64,000 nt of DNA from Clarkia xantiana subsp. parviflora. Taxonomy: Eukaryota > Streptophyta > Magnoliopsida > Myrtales > Onagraceae. The notes beneath the pieces were generated by a model. That model searched no databases. It saw only the letters and a program-made list of their open reading frames with translations, and was not told the origin of the DNA. The position numbers and the translations under genes are program-made. Shown piece by piece: positions 48,901 through 61,362 of this stretch; within the stretch, counting starts at the first letter, position 1, and each line of letters opens with the position of its first letter. Location of the stretch: NCBI GenBank assembly GCA_036873135.1, contig JAPTYO010000003.1, positions 24,390,001 through 24,454,000 of the forward strand. The letters run 5' to 3'.

Positions 48901-49579
48901 TGGGCCCAATCGGGGCTGATAGCTCCGATTTGGGCCCAATCAGGACCGCGGTTGTGGTTTCCGGAGTTGGGTGATGGTCGTCGGAGCCGGGTGGGGGTCG
49001 CCGGAGTTGGGTGGCAGTTGCCGAAGCTGAGTCGTAGTCGCCGGAGTTGGGCGGTGGTCGCCGGAGTTGGTGGTGGCATTAAGGGCATTTTCGTCTTTTC
49101 ATTCAAGCATGTGAGGTGAACGAATGACATTTTTGGATTTTAATTTTATTTTTGGTCACATTTCAAGCACATGACCAATTTCCGTTAATTTTAACGGAAA
49201 AAACTAACGGTGACCTCTATTATCTACAAGTCGAAACTTCAGACCTCTATTATCACCAATTCAAACTTCAGATCTCTTAAATTCACATGGTCCAAACTTC
49301 AGACCTCTCCCAGGTTATTTACCCTATATACTATAATACAAAATTTCACATGTATTTGTCTCGTTTTTATTATACTAATTTCTTATAAAGAAAAAACCAA
49401 CCCCATTTTGAAAGTCGAGCATTAACTATGGTAGAAAAATAGATTTTGAAGCACAATCCGCGTTCTTACTTTTCATCATCAACCAAACAAGTGGTGGCGT
49501 GTGTAACCCACTAGGAAAATTTTAAACGAGGAAGATAACCTAACCCATTTCCAAACTACAGGCGGCTTCATTCTATTTC

Positions 49580-49581
<2 letters not shown>

Positions 49582-49656
<75 letters not shown>
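49582..49656. repeat. (TAA)n microsatellite
   Basis: About 24 uninterrupted ATA/TAA units. Likely to vary in length between individuals. Confidence 0.95.
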
Positions 49657-51660
49657 TATAAAGTCAGCGGTCAAATGCGAATGGAGGTCGTCCAATTAAG
49701 CGCTATATCATTATTGACCAATTGAGTAGAACATCGCCCACGGTTTATAGTTTATACTAGGAAAATGATTAGAAGCAGAAAGAAAGAGAGGTTATAATTA
49801 AGATGATATATCTTTTTTTTTTTTTTTTTTTTCTCTTAAAAAGATAATAAATTAGTATTGACAATTCTAAATTAATCACATTTTGTATTCTTTAAGCTCT
49901 TTTGCTCACGAATGGAGGTTTTTTATATCAGAATTAGTGAATACCAAATTACACATCCGTCCTGTTAACTGAATTATATCACTTATTTGTTTAATTAAAG
50001 CATTTGGCAGATAATTAATAAATAAATTTACCGTCGTATGTTACTTTTTTGGAATTTTCCGTAAATTGGATCGTGATACACATTTTTTTTATTTTAATAA
50101 TAATAATTAATCAATCATTATAATCATAGTGGGGTCGTTGTGATTTGTTTATGGAAGAGATCGAAATCCATTGTTTCCTCGTACATGGATGGAAGTCGTC
50201 CCTAAATTAATTATTAACACATTATATAAGTATGGTGATGTGACTACCACATTAGTTAATTATATATAATTAAACGAGTTGGATGGGTATACTTCAAGTA
50301 TAATAATAATACATATGAAGTAAATTAAAAAGCACTCCTAATTAAGGTGGCTTAAGAGGGGAGGTCGTTGAAAGTTGAAACTTCAAACAAATATATAATT
50401 CCTAATTATTATAATTACCTGCATTGACACCCCTAGATGAAGATTTCAACTCTCACCAACTTCATATATATATATATATATGAATTTATTTATTTTGGTG
50501 TATATATATATATAATTATTTCTGTAATTCTGAATCAGAAGCGTTAAATTTAAAAACACAATAACTCGATTTCCATCTGATTTAACCAACTTTAAATTAT
50601 ATAATCCCAAATATTTGTAAGTTGTAACATTAATTTTGATTTATATATCTTAGACCAAATATTATTAATTTGTTCCCCCTCATAAAGTTTTTTTTTACCT
50701 ATAAGGAAGTGCTACCATTATATATAATATACGCATAGCGAAATAATGAATTGGTCAAATGATGAATGCCTGGTCGAAAGACAAGCTTCACTCCCAAAAG
50801 CAATGTATGTAGCGAACATAAATTAAATATATATGTTGAATTTATGTATAATTTAAATTATATAACCATAGACCAGTTGGGATTCATTTGGGTCCTTCTA
50901 AGAAGACGAAACATTCATAAAAGATTGCTATTAAAAAAAAAAAAAGCGAGTAAAATATAAAATATAAGCTCCTCCTTTAGCAGACATTAATCGATTATTC
51001 TACATATGTAATATCCTGAAAGTTTCATTCAAAAGAATAACTAAAATGAAAATAAGTTATTCGGAAATTTTCTGAAAAAAGAGTTCTTAGTTTTTCTCTC
51101 CATTTGAACAATAGAGTTGTTATATATGCTCATCACTAAATAAATTTATTGTTTGCCATACACATTACTAAATTTATTAAATACATGATATATATATAAA
51201 TAAAGTATATCTGGTTTATCAGAGATTGAATCAATTTTCAAAAGAAGAGCTATGCTAAAAATGAGGATATATATTTAGAAAAATAAAACTTCCACCGAAA
51301 AGAGGTAAATGAAAGACTTTTATAAAAATTTCACAAAACTTGTAACATGCTTATTTTGTATTTAAAATAATTTCTAATTGCACTGAGTCATATGTATTAG
51401 GGCAAATTTTTAGTCACGGATATTTTTACATTCTTCAGACAATACTCGACAAAATTGACCGTGAGACATTTTATTATTAATAATAATGGAGAAAAGGTTT
51501 TTTATGTATTGTACCATTACATTACATATTTACATGGTGGAGTCTAGGTTTGACTATAAATTTAATATATATATATATATATATTAATGAATAATAAAGC
51601 CACCTTATATATTAAGCACAAAGTGGAAGCTATGTGGAAAAGATCACGTCACGATGAAGT
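49657..51660. other. AT-rich DNA upstream of laccase 2
   Basis: No gene was seen. Contains a T run near 49,811-49,832, (AT)n runs near 50,460 and 51,567, and presumably the distal laccase 2 promoter. Confidence 0.45.
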
Positions 51661-51661
51661 G

Positions 51662-51670
51662 TATAAATAA
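51662..51670 (+). promoter_or_regulatory. TATA box of laccase 2
   Basis: TATAAATAA about 145 bases before the start codon at 51,813, consistent with a 5' UTR of roughly 110-120 bases. Confidence 0.6.
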
Positions 51671-51812
51671 ACACGATATCAATCCTTGCTTTCATAAGCC
51701 GTCATAATTAAAACCCATTCTTAGAAAAACAAAGAAACTCAAGGAATATACATACAACACTCACATTTACATTTCGTTCATCTCCTTAGCTAGCCAGCTA
51801 GCTACTATAGCA

Positions 51813-54800
51813 ATGGCTATCAATGAGAAAAGATTAATGGCATTTGCCTTTCTAGGGTTTATCCTAGTATTTCAAGGATGCCTACTAATTTCTCCAACCG
51901 AAGCTGCGGTTCGGTACTACGATTTCGTTGTAAGTAATTAAATCACGACTTTTCTGTACATTTTTCTCCTCATAATAGTGTATATATATCAGGTAAGAAG
52001 CGTTAAGTTTAAAGTCAACCACAACTGCAGTTGACGTTATAGTAGGAATTTGAAGTCGGACTCCATTGTAGGGCTTGTAACTATAATTGTGTTTGAGAGT
52101 GTATGTCAAAAGCATTTACCCACAAATTTAAACTTATAATAAAAAAGTATTCTGAAAATTGAATTGTTCCGTTTTAAAAAGTTTCTTTCCCAAATATCGT
52201 GTAGTTTTTTTAGTTATTTTTCTAACTCTGTACCAGGATGCACATATTCAAATAATGCATCAGTTTGTAGCTATTATTCTCTCATTAAAAAAACATCGAA
52301 GATAAATCGTTAACACCCATAATTTAGTAGAAATCCAAGTAAACAATTCGATATAAAATGATATTAAGCAAACATCAGTTATTAACACATTTTCATCCAC
52401 CCTTAGTTTAATATTGTTAAATTAATAGAGTTTGAATTTCAATGCATAGTTGATGGAGAAGAACTTTACAAAGTTGTGTAGCACCAAGAGCATATTGACC
52501 GTGAATGGCAAATTCCCAGGGCCTGAGATTCGTGTTCATACTGGTGACACGGTTTTCGTTAATGTTCATAATAATGGCACATATGGTGTCACTATTCATT
52601 GGTAATCATTTAAAAAATATATATATATATATAATTATTTCCGATTTAATTCTTTAAAAAGTTACATTTATTTAACCATGAATGTTTAATTTACTTGAAT
52701 ATCAAGGCATGGAGTAAAGCAACCGAGAAATCCGTGGTCGGACGGGCCGGAATATATCACCCAATGCCCTATTGCACCGGGCTCGAGTTTCGCTCAGAAG
52801 ATCATTTTCAGTACAGAAGTAGGGACCGTTTGGTGGCACGCTCATAGCGAGTGGACCCGGTCCACTGTGCATGGTCCGATCATAATTCTACCACGTCCGG
52901 GAACTCCATATCCGTTCCCAAAACCCTTTGCGGAACAAACACTTGTACTAGGTACATTGCGAAAAAAAAAATGTTTTTCAAATTTTCGATAGACTTTTAG
53001 CGACGATATTTTTGTCGGTAAATCGAGTATTTCGAGTAATGCTTAATGAATGTTGTTATTGATAGGTGCATGGTACAAAGGAGACGTGAAGCAGATGGTG
53101 GAGCACGCGCTTGAATATAGTTCGATCTTCATAGCCGACGCCTACACTATTAACGGTGAACCTGGAGATTTGTTTAACTGCTCAAAAGGTAAATAATAAC
53201 TACGTATTTTCTTGAGCCCCAAGCAACTACCAAAGTGAATCAAGCATTACAAAAATGATATTTTTAAGAAATTAGGGGCTGAAATTATGTTTTTTTTCGA
53301 ATCTGAAGGACAGAAAATGATATTATTTTGAAACATTTGAGTAGGGTTTGGCATGTTCGGACCGGTTTCGGTCTATAGTGGACTGATTTTTTTAGTGGTT
53401 TATTCTAGAAGAACTGGTTTTTGTTAGAATATGTTATCATCCAGAACAAAACCGGTTTCGTTATGATTTTTGGTAATGATTCACTCTTTTTTAATCTGGT
53501 ATGTTTGGACCTGGTCCGGACTGCACTGGCAAACATCCATTTTTGAACCATTTTCTTGTACTGATTTATTCTAGAAAATCTGGTATATTTAAAACCTATT
53601 TTGGTCCAAAACAGAACCAGAACCATAGAAGTGTGTATACTTACAGTTTTTTGTAATGATTCCCTCTTTTTAGACTTGGTAGATTTGGAACCGATTTGGA
53701 CTAAACTGGTCCAAGCGGTCTGATTCTTGACCAGTTTTTTTGTACCGGTTAATCCTATAAGAACTGACAAGTTTAGAACTTGTTCCGGTCTAGAACATAA
53801 CTGGTTCCATAAAAGTATACTTGCGGTTTTTTTTTGTAATGATTCACTCATTTAAACTTAGGATGTTCGGAAGTGGTCCGGATTGGATCGGTTCCAAGTT
53901 TTTTTATACCGGTTTATCCTAGAAGAACTGGTATGTTTAGAACTAGTTTGGTCTGGAACAGAACCGGTTATATAAAAGTATACTTACGATTTTTTATAAT
54001 GAATCACTCTTTTTTAGATTTGGTATATTTAGAACCAATCCAGATTGGGCCGGTTCCAAACAGTCTGTCCAAGCCGGGTTTTTTTTTTTTTTTTTTTCAA
54101 CCCTACTTTTGAGAGCTGAAATGAAATTATGTTACTTTGAACTCTTCAATACTACAGATACAACATACAAACTAGTAGCCGACTACGGAAAAACCTACCT
54201 TCTCCGAGTCATCAACTCCCTAATGAACGAAGAAATGTGGTTCGGAATCGCGAACCACACCCTAACCCTAGTCGGCACGGACGGCTCGTACCTAAAACCC
54301 GTAACCGTCAACCAACTCATGATAACCCCGGGCCAATCAATGGACATCCTAGTCACCACGAACCAAACCCCGAGCCACTACTACATACTATCGTCCCCCT
54401 TCATCGACTCACGTGCACCCGCCCTAGCCACCGGCACGACAGCTGTCATCCAGTATCGTGGGACCTACACTCCACCGCCGGTTCCGCATTCTCCGACGCT
54501 TCCGAGCATTCTCGACACTGAATCGGCCGCGAAATTTACGGCCAAGTTGCGTAGCTTGGGGAGCAAGGAATATCCGGTGAGTGTGCCGGAGAATGTGACG
54601 GAGCGTATTTTGATGACGTTGACGGTGAATCAACTGCCGGCTTCGACTTGTCCGAACAACACGTGTCTGAATCCTAGAGGGACTAGGTTGTCGGCGAGCA
54701 TGAACAATATAAGCTTTGTTGCGCCAACTACTGATATTCTCCAAGCATATTACAAGTAAGTTTCTTAATTAAGTTCTCATTTGTGGTATGTAAAAACAAA

Positions 54801-55254
54801 GTATGAGTAAATTTGTATGGTATATATCTAATTTTGAAATTTAAAATCAATTAGAAAGGTTGGTGAGCTAAAATTCATATTATGTTATCAAGTATCCATC
54901 ATTATATATATCAGCAATTTTGAGCTGTAAAATATATAATAATTAATGTAGCCATTATGCCAATAACTGAATATTATATTATTTTAATATTATATCTTAT
55001 TATTTAATTACTATAATATATTATTTTAATACACAAAATATATATTTATTTACTTTCTTTTATACCTTTTATTTAATTTCATGTACTATATATATTTTCT
55101 AGTTTTTAATCTCCTAATTAGAAAAAATTCTAAACTTTTCTAATATACATATCTTTTACAAGCTTAAATTTAAATGAAAACATGTATAAAAACATCCTAA
55201 TAAGTTATGATAACATATAAAATACATATACCGTGTACAAAACTCTAATAATTA

Positions 55255-55300
<46 letters not shown>

Positions 55301-56435
55301 AAATGCATAGTTTTATTTTTTGGCCATTAAAAAAAAGTATAGTTGGCCTATAAAAAATACCAGCATATATATATATATATAGCTAGATAAATGTTGAAGT
55401 ATAAAAAAATTAAATTAAACACATTTGTAAAAGATATAGTTTGAGTGATTTGTCTAAAATTTTATGTATTATTATTAGAAGTATATATATATTTACTAAG
55501 AGCATCCACAGTGGTATTACGTAAAGAATACGTAAACGTGGGTCCTACATATTTATTTAAGTAAAACAACAAAAACTATCTACATTGGTTTTACATAGCA
55601 TTCCTTAAAGATGGGACTCACACGTAAATTTATGTTTTTACTTAAAGCATTCCTTAAATTAAGTAATGCACTATGTATTACGTAACCAATTTTTTATTAT
55701 AAATTAATTCATTTTATAATTAATGCTAATATCTTATTGGTAGTTGTTGGAAAATTTAATAATAAAATATATTTAAGGAATATGTTTAAGTAATACGATT
55801 GCAGAGAAAATATTTTTTACGTGTTTCTTAAATTTACGTATTACTTAAAGTGTACATAAATGTCTACGTGGCAATTTTAAAGAATACAATTTAGGTAAAA
55901 CCATTGTGGATGCTCTAACTAATATATACGTGTATCTTGTTTACGTAGACAAATCCCAAATGTATACGAGAACAACTTCCCCGACCAACCTCCTAGATTC
56001 TTCAACTTCACCGGAACAGTCGGAGACAACGTCCTTATCCCTCAGATGGCCACAAAGGTGAAGATGATCAAGTACGGATCGACGGTTGAGATCGTCTGGC
56101 AAGGCACCAACGTCTCGGTAGCCGAGAACCACCCCATGCATCTCCACGGCTACAGCTTCTACGTGGTCGGTCAGGGTTTCGGCAATTTCGACAGCCAAAC
56201 GAGCCCCAAGACGTATAATTTAGTCGACCCGCCGGAGATGAGCACGGCCGGGGTGCCTAGGGGCGGTTGGACCGCGGTTCGGTTCAAGGCCGATAACCCG
56301 GGTGTGTGGTTCATGCACTGCCATGTTGAGTGGCACTCGAGTTGGGGTATGGATACGGTTTTGATTGTGGAAGATGGTCCGACTAGAGAAACTAGCATGC
56401 TTCCACCGCCTAATTATATGCCAAAATGTGGTTAA
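51813..56435 (+). CDS. Laccase 2 (secreted multicopper oxidase), altered intron pattern
   Basis: Six exons: 51813-51929, 52450-52601, 52707-52951, 53066-53188, 54158-54755 and 55949-56435. They total 1,722 bases, 573 residues plus stop, in phase throughout. A signal peptide covers about residues 1-32. The copper motifs are intact: [20 protein letters not shown] and [12 protein letters not shown] near 535-546, with a type 1 copper cysteine at about 536. Exons 2 and 3 have exactly the same lengths as in laccase 1 (152 and 245 bp). Unlike laccase 1, the coding DNA around [10 protein letters not shown] is uninterrupted, and a 1.2-kb intron instead splits the codon after LQAYY. Function should be phenolic oxidation in the cell wall. 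Transposons occupy introns 4 and 5. Confidence 0.92.
53342..54105. mobile_element. hAT-like element with internal ~160-180-bp repeats, in laccase 2 intron 4
   Basis: The segment starts TAGGGTTTGG and ends with the inverted TTCAACCCTA. It is flanked by near-identical 8-mers CATTTGAG (53,334-53,341) and CTTTTGAG (54,106-54,113). Inside, a block with TGTAATGATTCACTC recurs near 53,472, 53,653, 53,836 and 53,995, along with GAACCGGTT-type motifs. No transposase was seen. The right end lies about 50 bp before the exon 5 acceptor and supplies a long T tract (54,079-54,097). Confidence 0.68.
55256..55292. repeat. (AT)n microsatellite in laccase 2 intron 5
   Basis: About 18 TA units in the long fifth intron. 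Confidence 0.9.
55500..55915. mobile_element. PIF/Harbinger (Tourist-like) MITE in laccase 2 intron 5
   Basis: 416 bp beginning GAGCATCCACAGTGG and ending CCATTGTGGATGCTC, with a TAA duplication on each side (55,497-55,499 and 55,916-55,918). The termini and the 3-bp TAA target fit Tourist-like elements. The right end is about 33 bp before the exon 6 splice acceptor. Confidence 0.83.
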
Positions 56436-57160
56436 TTTAATTAGTTAAGGAAGTATAATTATTTGGTTTTCGATAAGATTGGTTATTAACATGTTTTGGA
56501 TATGATAGTTTGTGATAATTGTAGGTTTGTGGTTTGTTGTGAGAACGTTGACTAAAAATGATTTTTTTTAATAAGATGTATGCTAAAATATATAAATTAT
56601 TATCAATACAATAATATTGTTTAATCAATATCGAACTCATCTGTAATATTAGTGTACATTATTAAGGTTTATATTAGTAAGGTTTATGACGAAGCGAGTA
56701 AAATTAAGCTTAATGAATCGGTCTTTTAATTATATTAGGCTGCTAGTGAAGCTACGTTGATGGACTATTGTATACGTTGTTTATTTATTAAGTGTTGATC
56801 GGAAAAAAAAAAAAAAAAAAAACTCCAGATCCTAAGCAAGAAAGGTCGAACATTATGTAGCGGGATGAGTTTAAGATCGGCAGTATAACACATTCATTTT
56901 TAGTGGAAAAAAGACTTAAATGTGACATTTGGAAAAGTATTCAGTTAGTTAATGATTTTGAAAAGTAATAAATGATAATTTTGGACGAATAATTAAATAA
57001 ATTACTAATTACTGTTGCTTACCAATGTATGTTGTACAATTTAAAATATTTTAATACCAATTTCAGTAAAAAACAAATGTATGATTTGAGTATTATTATT
57101 AATAACTTTCAACAAACCGGTAAACCTGTATATATAATAATAATATATAAATACTTGGAG
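56436..57160. other. 3' flank of laccase 2
   Basis: Includes the laccase 2 3' UTR and an A run at about 56,804-56,821. No gene seen before the poly-T start of the next LINE. Confidence 0.45.
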
Positions 57161-57219
57161 TTTTTTTTTTTTGGTAACAATGCAATTTTATAGAGATAGA
57201 TAAACAAACAACCAGAGTT

Positions 57220-60200
57220 TTAGGATAGGAGGCACGGGGGTATATCCGAGCCTAGCCAAGTCCCAGATAAGCCAAAAGTCGCCGCACGTTTGCCCACTAG
57301 ATGGGCCGCGTGCACAAAAGGGCGATGTTTAAAGAGAACCGACACAGGTTTAGTAGAAAGTAAAAAGCGAATATCCGAAAACACACCGAAGAGTAAAGAA
57401 AAAGAGGGAATGGGTTGGCGAATGTCAAAAACTAAAATTTTGGAGTCAGACCAAAGTTGTAGGGGTCCCCATTCCGGCTGATGTAGGCATAGTCCAGCCC
57501 TAAGTGCAAGTGCCTCTGTAAGTAGTGGTTGAGATCCTGTTTGTGAAGTAACTGAGATACCGCCGATGAGACCTTCGGGTGTTAAGTAGATAGCCGTTAA
57601 GAACAAGGAGTCTGTTTCCGCGTTGACGCCACCATCAGATATGATACAAGCAGAAGTGTGGTGACGTATTGTCGATAAGCCTAGTGGCCTCCCGAGGACG
57701 CCGGTGGTCCTGATCTCGCCGGATGGTCTGGAGGGGCTGGAGCATCCTGTAACATCGTGAGGAGAAGCAGACGTGTCACGAGCCAAAAAAAGTAAACCGT
57801 AAAATTACAGACTCGATAGACGGGATAACATTATTAAAGATACAAATATTCCGTTCAAGTCAGATTGACCATAAAATGATACACTTAATTACAAGGTCTT
57901 CTAGTAAGGAACGCCTATGATTAGACTGATTATTTAAGCATAACCATTATTGAACAGTGGTGATCGGGAGTTTGTCGGTTCTCACAGAGAAAAGACTACC
58001 AGACCAAACCCGTCGGGCGAAGGGGCAAAACCACATGAGATGATCCCAGTTCTCGAAAGCTTGTTTGCAGAAACAACAGAAAGGGTTAGCCTCTCTGATC
58101 CGGATGACTAAAGCAGTGTCAAGAGGAAGGCCGTTGCTGCATCCTTTCCATACGAACATCCAAATTTTTGGTGGAACACTGAAGTTCCAGAGGGTAATCC
58201 AAAAATTCGAACTAGCAGTCCTAGGGGATGCCGAAGAGGCAATTGTTGAGAGGTTTCGAGAAGTCGAAACGATGAAATGATAGCCAGTCTTCACAGAGTA
58301 ACAACCAGAATCCGTGTGGTTCCAAAGCAGGGAATCCGAGGTTGGGAACAAGGGTAGTGGTATGCCTTTGATGGTAGAGACCGCAGCCGGGACGAGGATG
58401 GTTTGAAGGGCATTAATGTTCCAAGATCTAGAAGGATTGTCAAGCATTTGCTGGACCGACAGTGGGGTGCAGGTGGTATCCGGAAGAGCCCACTGTTGGA
58501 GACAGCCCATATTAGGGACCCAGGGATCTGTCCAGAAATTAACCGAAGCTCCAGTGCCAATCCTCCAGCGGCTACCCGACACCAGGTAGGGTCTCATCCG
58601 TAATAATGTGCGCCAGGTTAGGGAATGAGAGGCAGGGCTTGTTGTTGAGAAAGGATCGAAGGATAAATATTTAGTCCTCATAGATGAGGCCCAGAGTGAG
58701 TCGTTGGACAAGAGGATCCGCCACGGTTGTTTCAAGAGGAGAGCATGATTAAAGGCTCGTAGGTCCCGCAGACCTAATCCACCCTGAGCTTTCGAAGTTG
58801 TCAGTTTCTTCCAGGAAATCTAATGAATACCGGATGTATGCGGAGATGTTTTCCACAAAAAGGCCCGAATGAGTTGTTCAATCCGATTAATGGAGGTAAG
58901 AGGGATCTGGAGACAGGACATGGTGTAGGTAGGGATAACAGATATGGTGTGTTAAATAAGCACGACTTTTCCAGCCGGTGATAGAAAGGATCCCATCCAT
59001 CATTGGAGTCTCGAGGCAATTCGATCCACCAATTTGGTGTCACTGTTCTTTTTTTGGGATGACCAGTCAATAGGTAAGCCCAAGTAAAGGTCATCGTCTT
59101 TCATTGTCCGGACCCCCAACATCGTTTTGAATTTATGTTGGTCAGACTCCGAAACATTTTTGCTGAACCGGATGCTTGATTTGGAATAATTAATGAGTTG
59201 ACCAGATTCCAAAGCGTAGGTTTGAAGGATATTTTGCAGTTTGACAATGCTAGCATCTGTTGCCTCACAAAAGATGAAGCTGTCATCTGCAAATGATAAG
59301 TGATTGACCGGAGGACAATTGGAACTTGGACGGATTCCACGCAACGTTCCTGCTGCTTGGGCCAGAGATAGTTGGGCAGATAATGCCTCAGCACAGAGGA
59401 TAAAGAGGAAAGGGGATAAGGGGTCCCCTTGGCGTAATCCCCGAGAAGGTTGGATATACGGAGTTGGCTTTCCATTGAGAAGGAAAACCATTGATGTAGT
59501 AGACACGCATTCATTAATCCATTTCTGAAAATGCTCGGGGAAATTGAGACTTTGCATGATGCGAGCTAAAAAGGGCCATTCAATCCTATCGTAAGCTTTA
59601 CTCATGTCCAGTTTAAGCGCAAGGAGACCAACCCGTCCGACTCGTCGTTTCCTCATGAAATGAAGCAATTCTTGGGCTAATAGGCAATTGTCAGATATGA
59701 GTCATTGGGGGACGAAGACACTTTGGAAAGGAGAGATGATAGTTGGGAGAGTAATACGAAGGCGATTGGTGATGATCTTGGAGATGATTTTGTAGGTGGT
59801 GTTACACAAGCTATTGGGTCTCCAATCTGCTAAAGATAGTGGAGAAGGAACTTTAGGAATTAGGGCAACATGAGTATTATTGAGTTCCCGGAGGAGGTGA
59901 CCCGTGTGGAAGAAAGAGAAGATAGCTGACAGCGTGTCAGGAGAGATAATGTCCCAAGCCGCCCCGAAGAAGCGTTTGGAAAAACCATCTGGCCCTGGAG
60001 CCTTTTCCTGTCTCATTTCAGCAAAGGCAGGAATGATTTCCATTTGTGTAATAGGTGCACCTTGGGCTATCAATTGATCAGGAGTTGGGCGTCGTAGCAA
60101 CGAAGCTGGCATTGAGTACTGTAGTGGAGGAGGGGAGACAGTAAAGATATGACAGAAGTGATCCAGGACATGAGCTTCATTTGCCTCTGGGCTAGATAGC

Positions 60201-61320
60201 CACTCTCCAGCAGAATTTCGCAGCCAAGAAAGGCGATTCCTGGCTCTTCGGATAATGACGGAAGCGTGGAAAAATTTTGTGTTCCGGTCCCCAGCTGAGA
60301 GCCATATTTGTCTTGATTTTTGGCGCCAGTGAATCTCTTGACAATGATAAAGACGTTCAAGATCTTGTTCGATGGTTTTGGATAGTTCAGACGGAGGGTT
60401 TGACTGTTGGGCCACTTCAAATTGCCCTAAGAGACGGTGGATGTCGTGTTTGAAGTTACCGAAATGATCTAAGGACCATCTTTTTAGGGCAAAATGAAGC
60501 ATTTTTAATTTCATAGCCATCCGAAATTGGGGAGAAACAGGAAGAGGTTTTAGCCAGGAGTTACGAACAGCAGGGAGAAATGACTCATTTGATAACCACA
60601 TTTCTTCAAACCGGAATTGAGAGTTCCCCTGAGTAGAGGGAGGAGAGGTTCGGAGTAGAATAGGGCAATGATCAGATCCGAGCATATGGGAATGAAAGAC
60701 GCCAGTCGAAGGTACAAAGCCCCCGGTCTAGGCGTTCACGAATGAGAGCTGATCCATGGCGTTTATTGGACCAGGTAAAAGGTTGTCCATTAAACCCAAG
60801 ATCCAAGATATCCAAACTAGCAGACCAAGAGTGAGATAGGAGAAGGCGATTTTCAGAAACCTCGTTGCCGCCGTGCTTCTCGTTGATATGCCAAATATCA
60901 TTGAAGTCTCCAATAAGAAGCCATAATGGGGAAGGTTGTACAGTGAGGGTTTGGAGCCGCGCCCAGAAAGCAGGTCGATCAGTAAATCGGAAAGGACCAT
61001 AAAAGAATGTTGCAAGCCACAAGGGTGAAAGGGGGCGTGTTTGCACTGAACAGTGGATAAAATTATCCGATTTGGAGATGATTTGAAAGGAAAAAAAAAT
61101 TCTTCCAAGCAAGGAGCAAGCCACCCTTAGCTGCAAGGGGTGGCTGAACACAAAACTGGGTAAAGCCCAGTCTTCGAATTGCCTTAATAGTCGACGAAGG
61201 ATCAGATTTGAGTTCCGAGAGAAAGATAACATTGGGTTTTGTAGCACCTATCAAAAAGATGAGGTGTTGCATTGTCAGGGACCTCCCGATTCCCTGACAA
61301 TTCCAGACTAGGGCATTCAT
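57220..61320 (-). pseudogene. LINE ORF2 pseudogene
   Basis: Recognisable landmarks: start NALVWNCQGIGRS, LIGDFNDIW, GSDHCPILL, KAPGPDGF, DMSKAYDRIEWPF, GLRQGDPLSPF, FADDSFIF and a zf-RVT CCFC...H..W..C pattern, then an RNase H remnant. The frame is broken at least near 61,100 (an A-rich tract), near 60,680, by a stop at 59,702 just after the PFQS motif, and again near 59,050 and 58,780. Multiple independent lesions mean it is dead. Confidence 0.87.
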
Positions 61321-61362
61321 TGGGTAGACGGAATATGTCGAGAAGACATATCCGCTATGAGG

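Larger units (their letters stand above)
47874..49324. mobile_element. Mutator-like element (non-autonomous) with nested hAT MITE
   Basis: The left end GGGTTAATAACCTGAGAG is matched by the inverted right end GGGTAAATAACCTGGGAG. The inverted similarity extends about 150 bp once the nested insertion is removed (blocks CAAATTCACAAG, TTATCACCA, TCCAAACTTCA). It is bounded by a perfect 9-bp duplication TATATACTA (47,865-47,873 and 49,325-49,333), the Mutator signature. Inside lie inverted arrays of CCGGCGACCACCA-type repeats around a GC-rich 42-bp tandem repeat. No transposase was found. Confidence 0.88.

Noticed and set aside
48463..48939. Overlapping open frames up to 158 codons on both strands
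   Set aside because: They arise from a 42-bp repeat whose length is a multiple of three. The peptides are simple repeats (GALWPQ-type) and are open in several frames at once.
57161..57172. Target duplication for the decayed LINE
   Set aside because: I compared the flank before the T run with sequence around 62,760-62,860 and found no matching direct repeat, so none is claimed.
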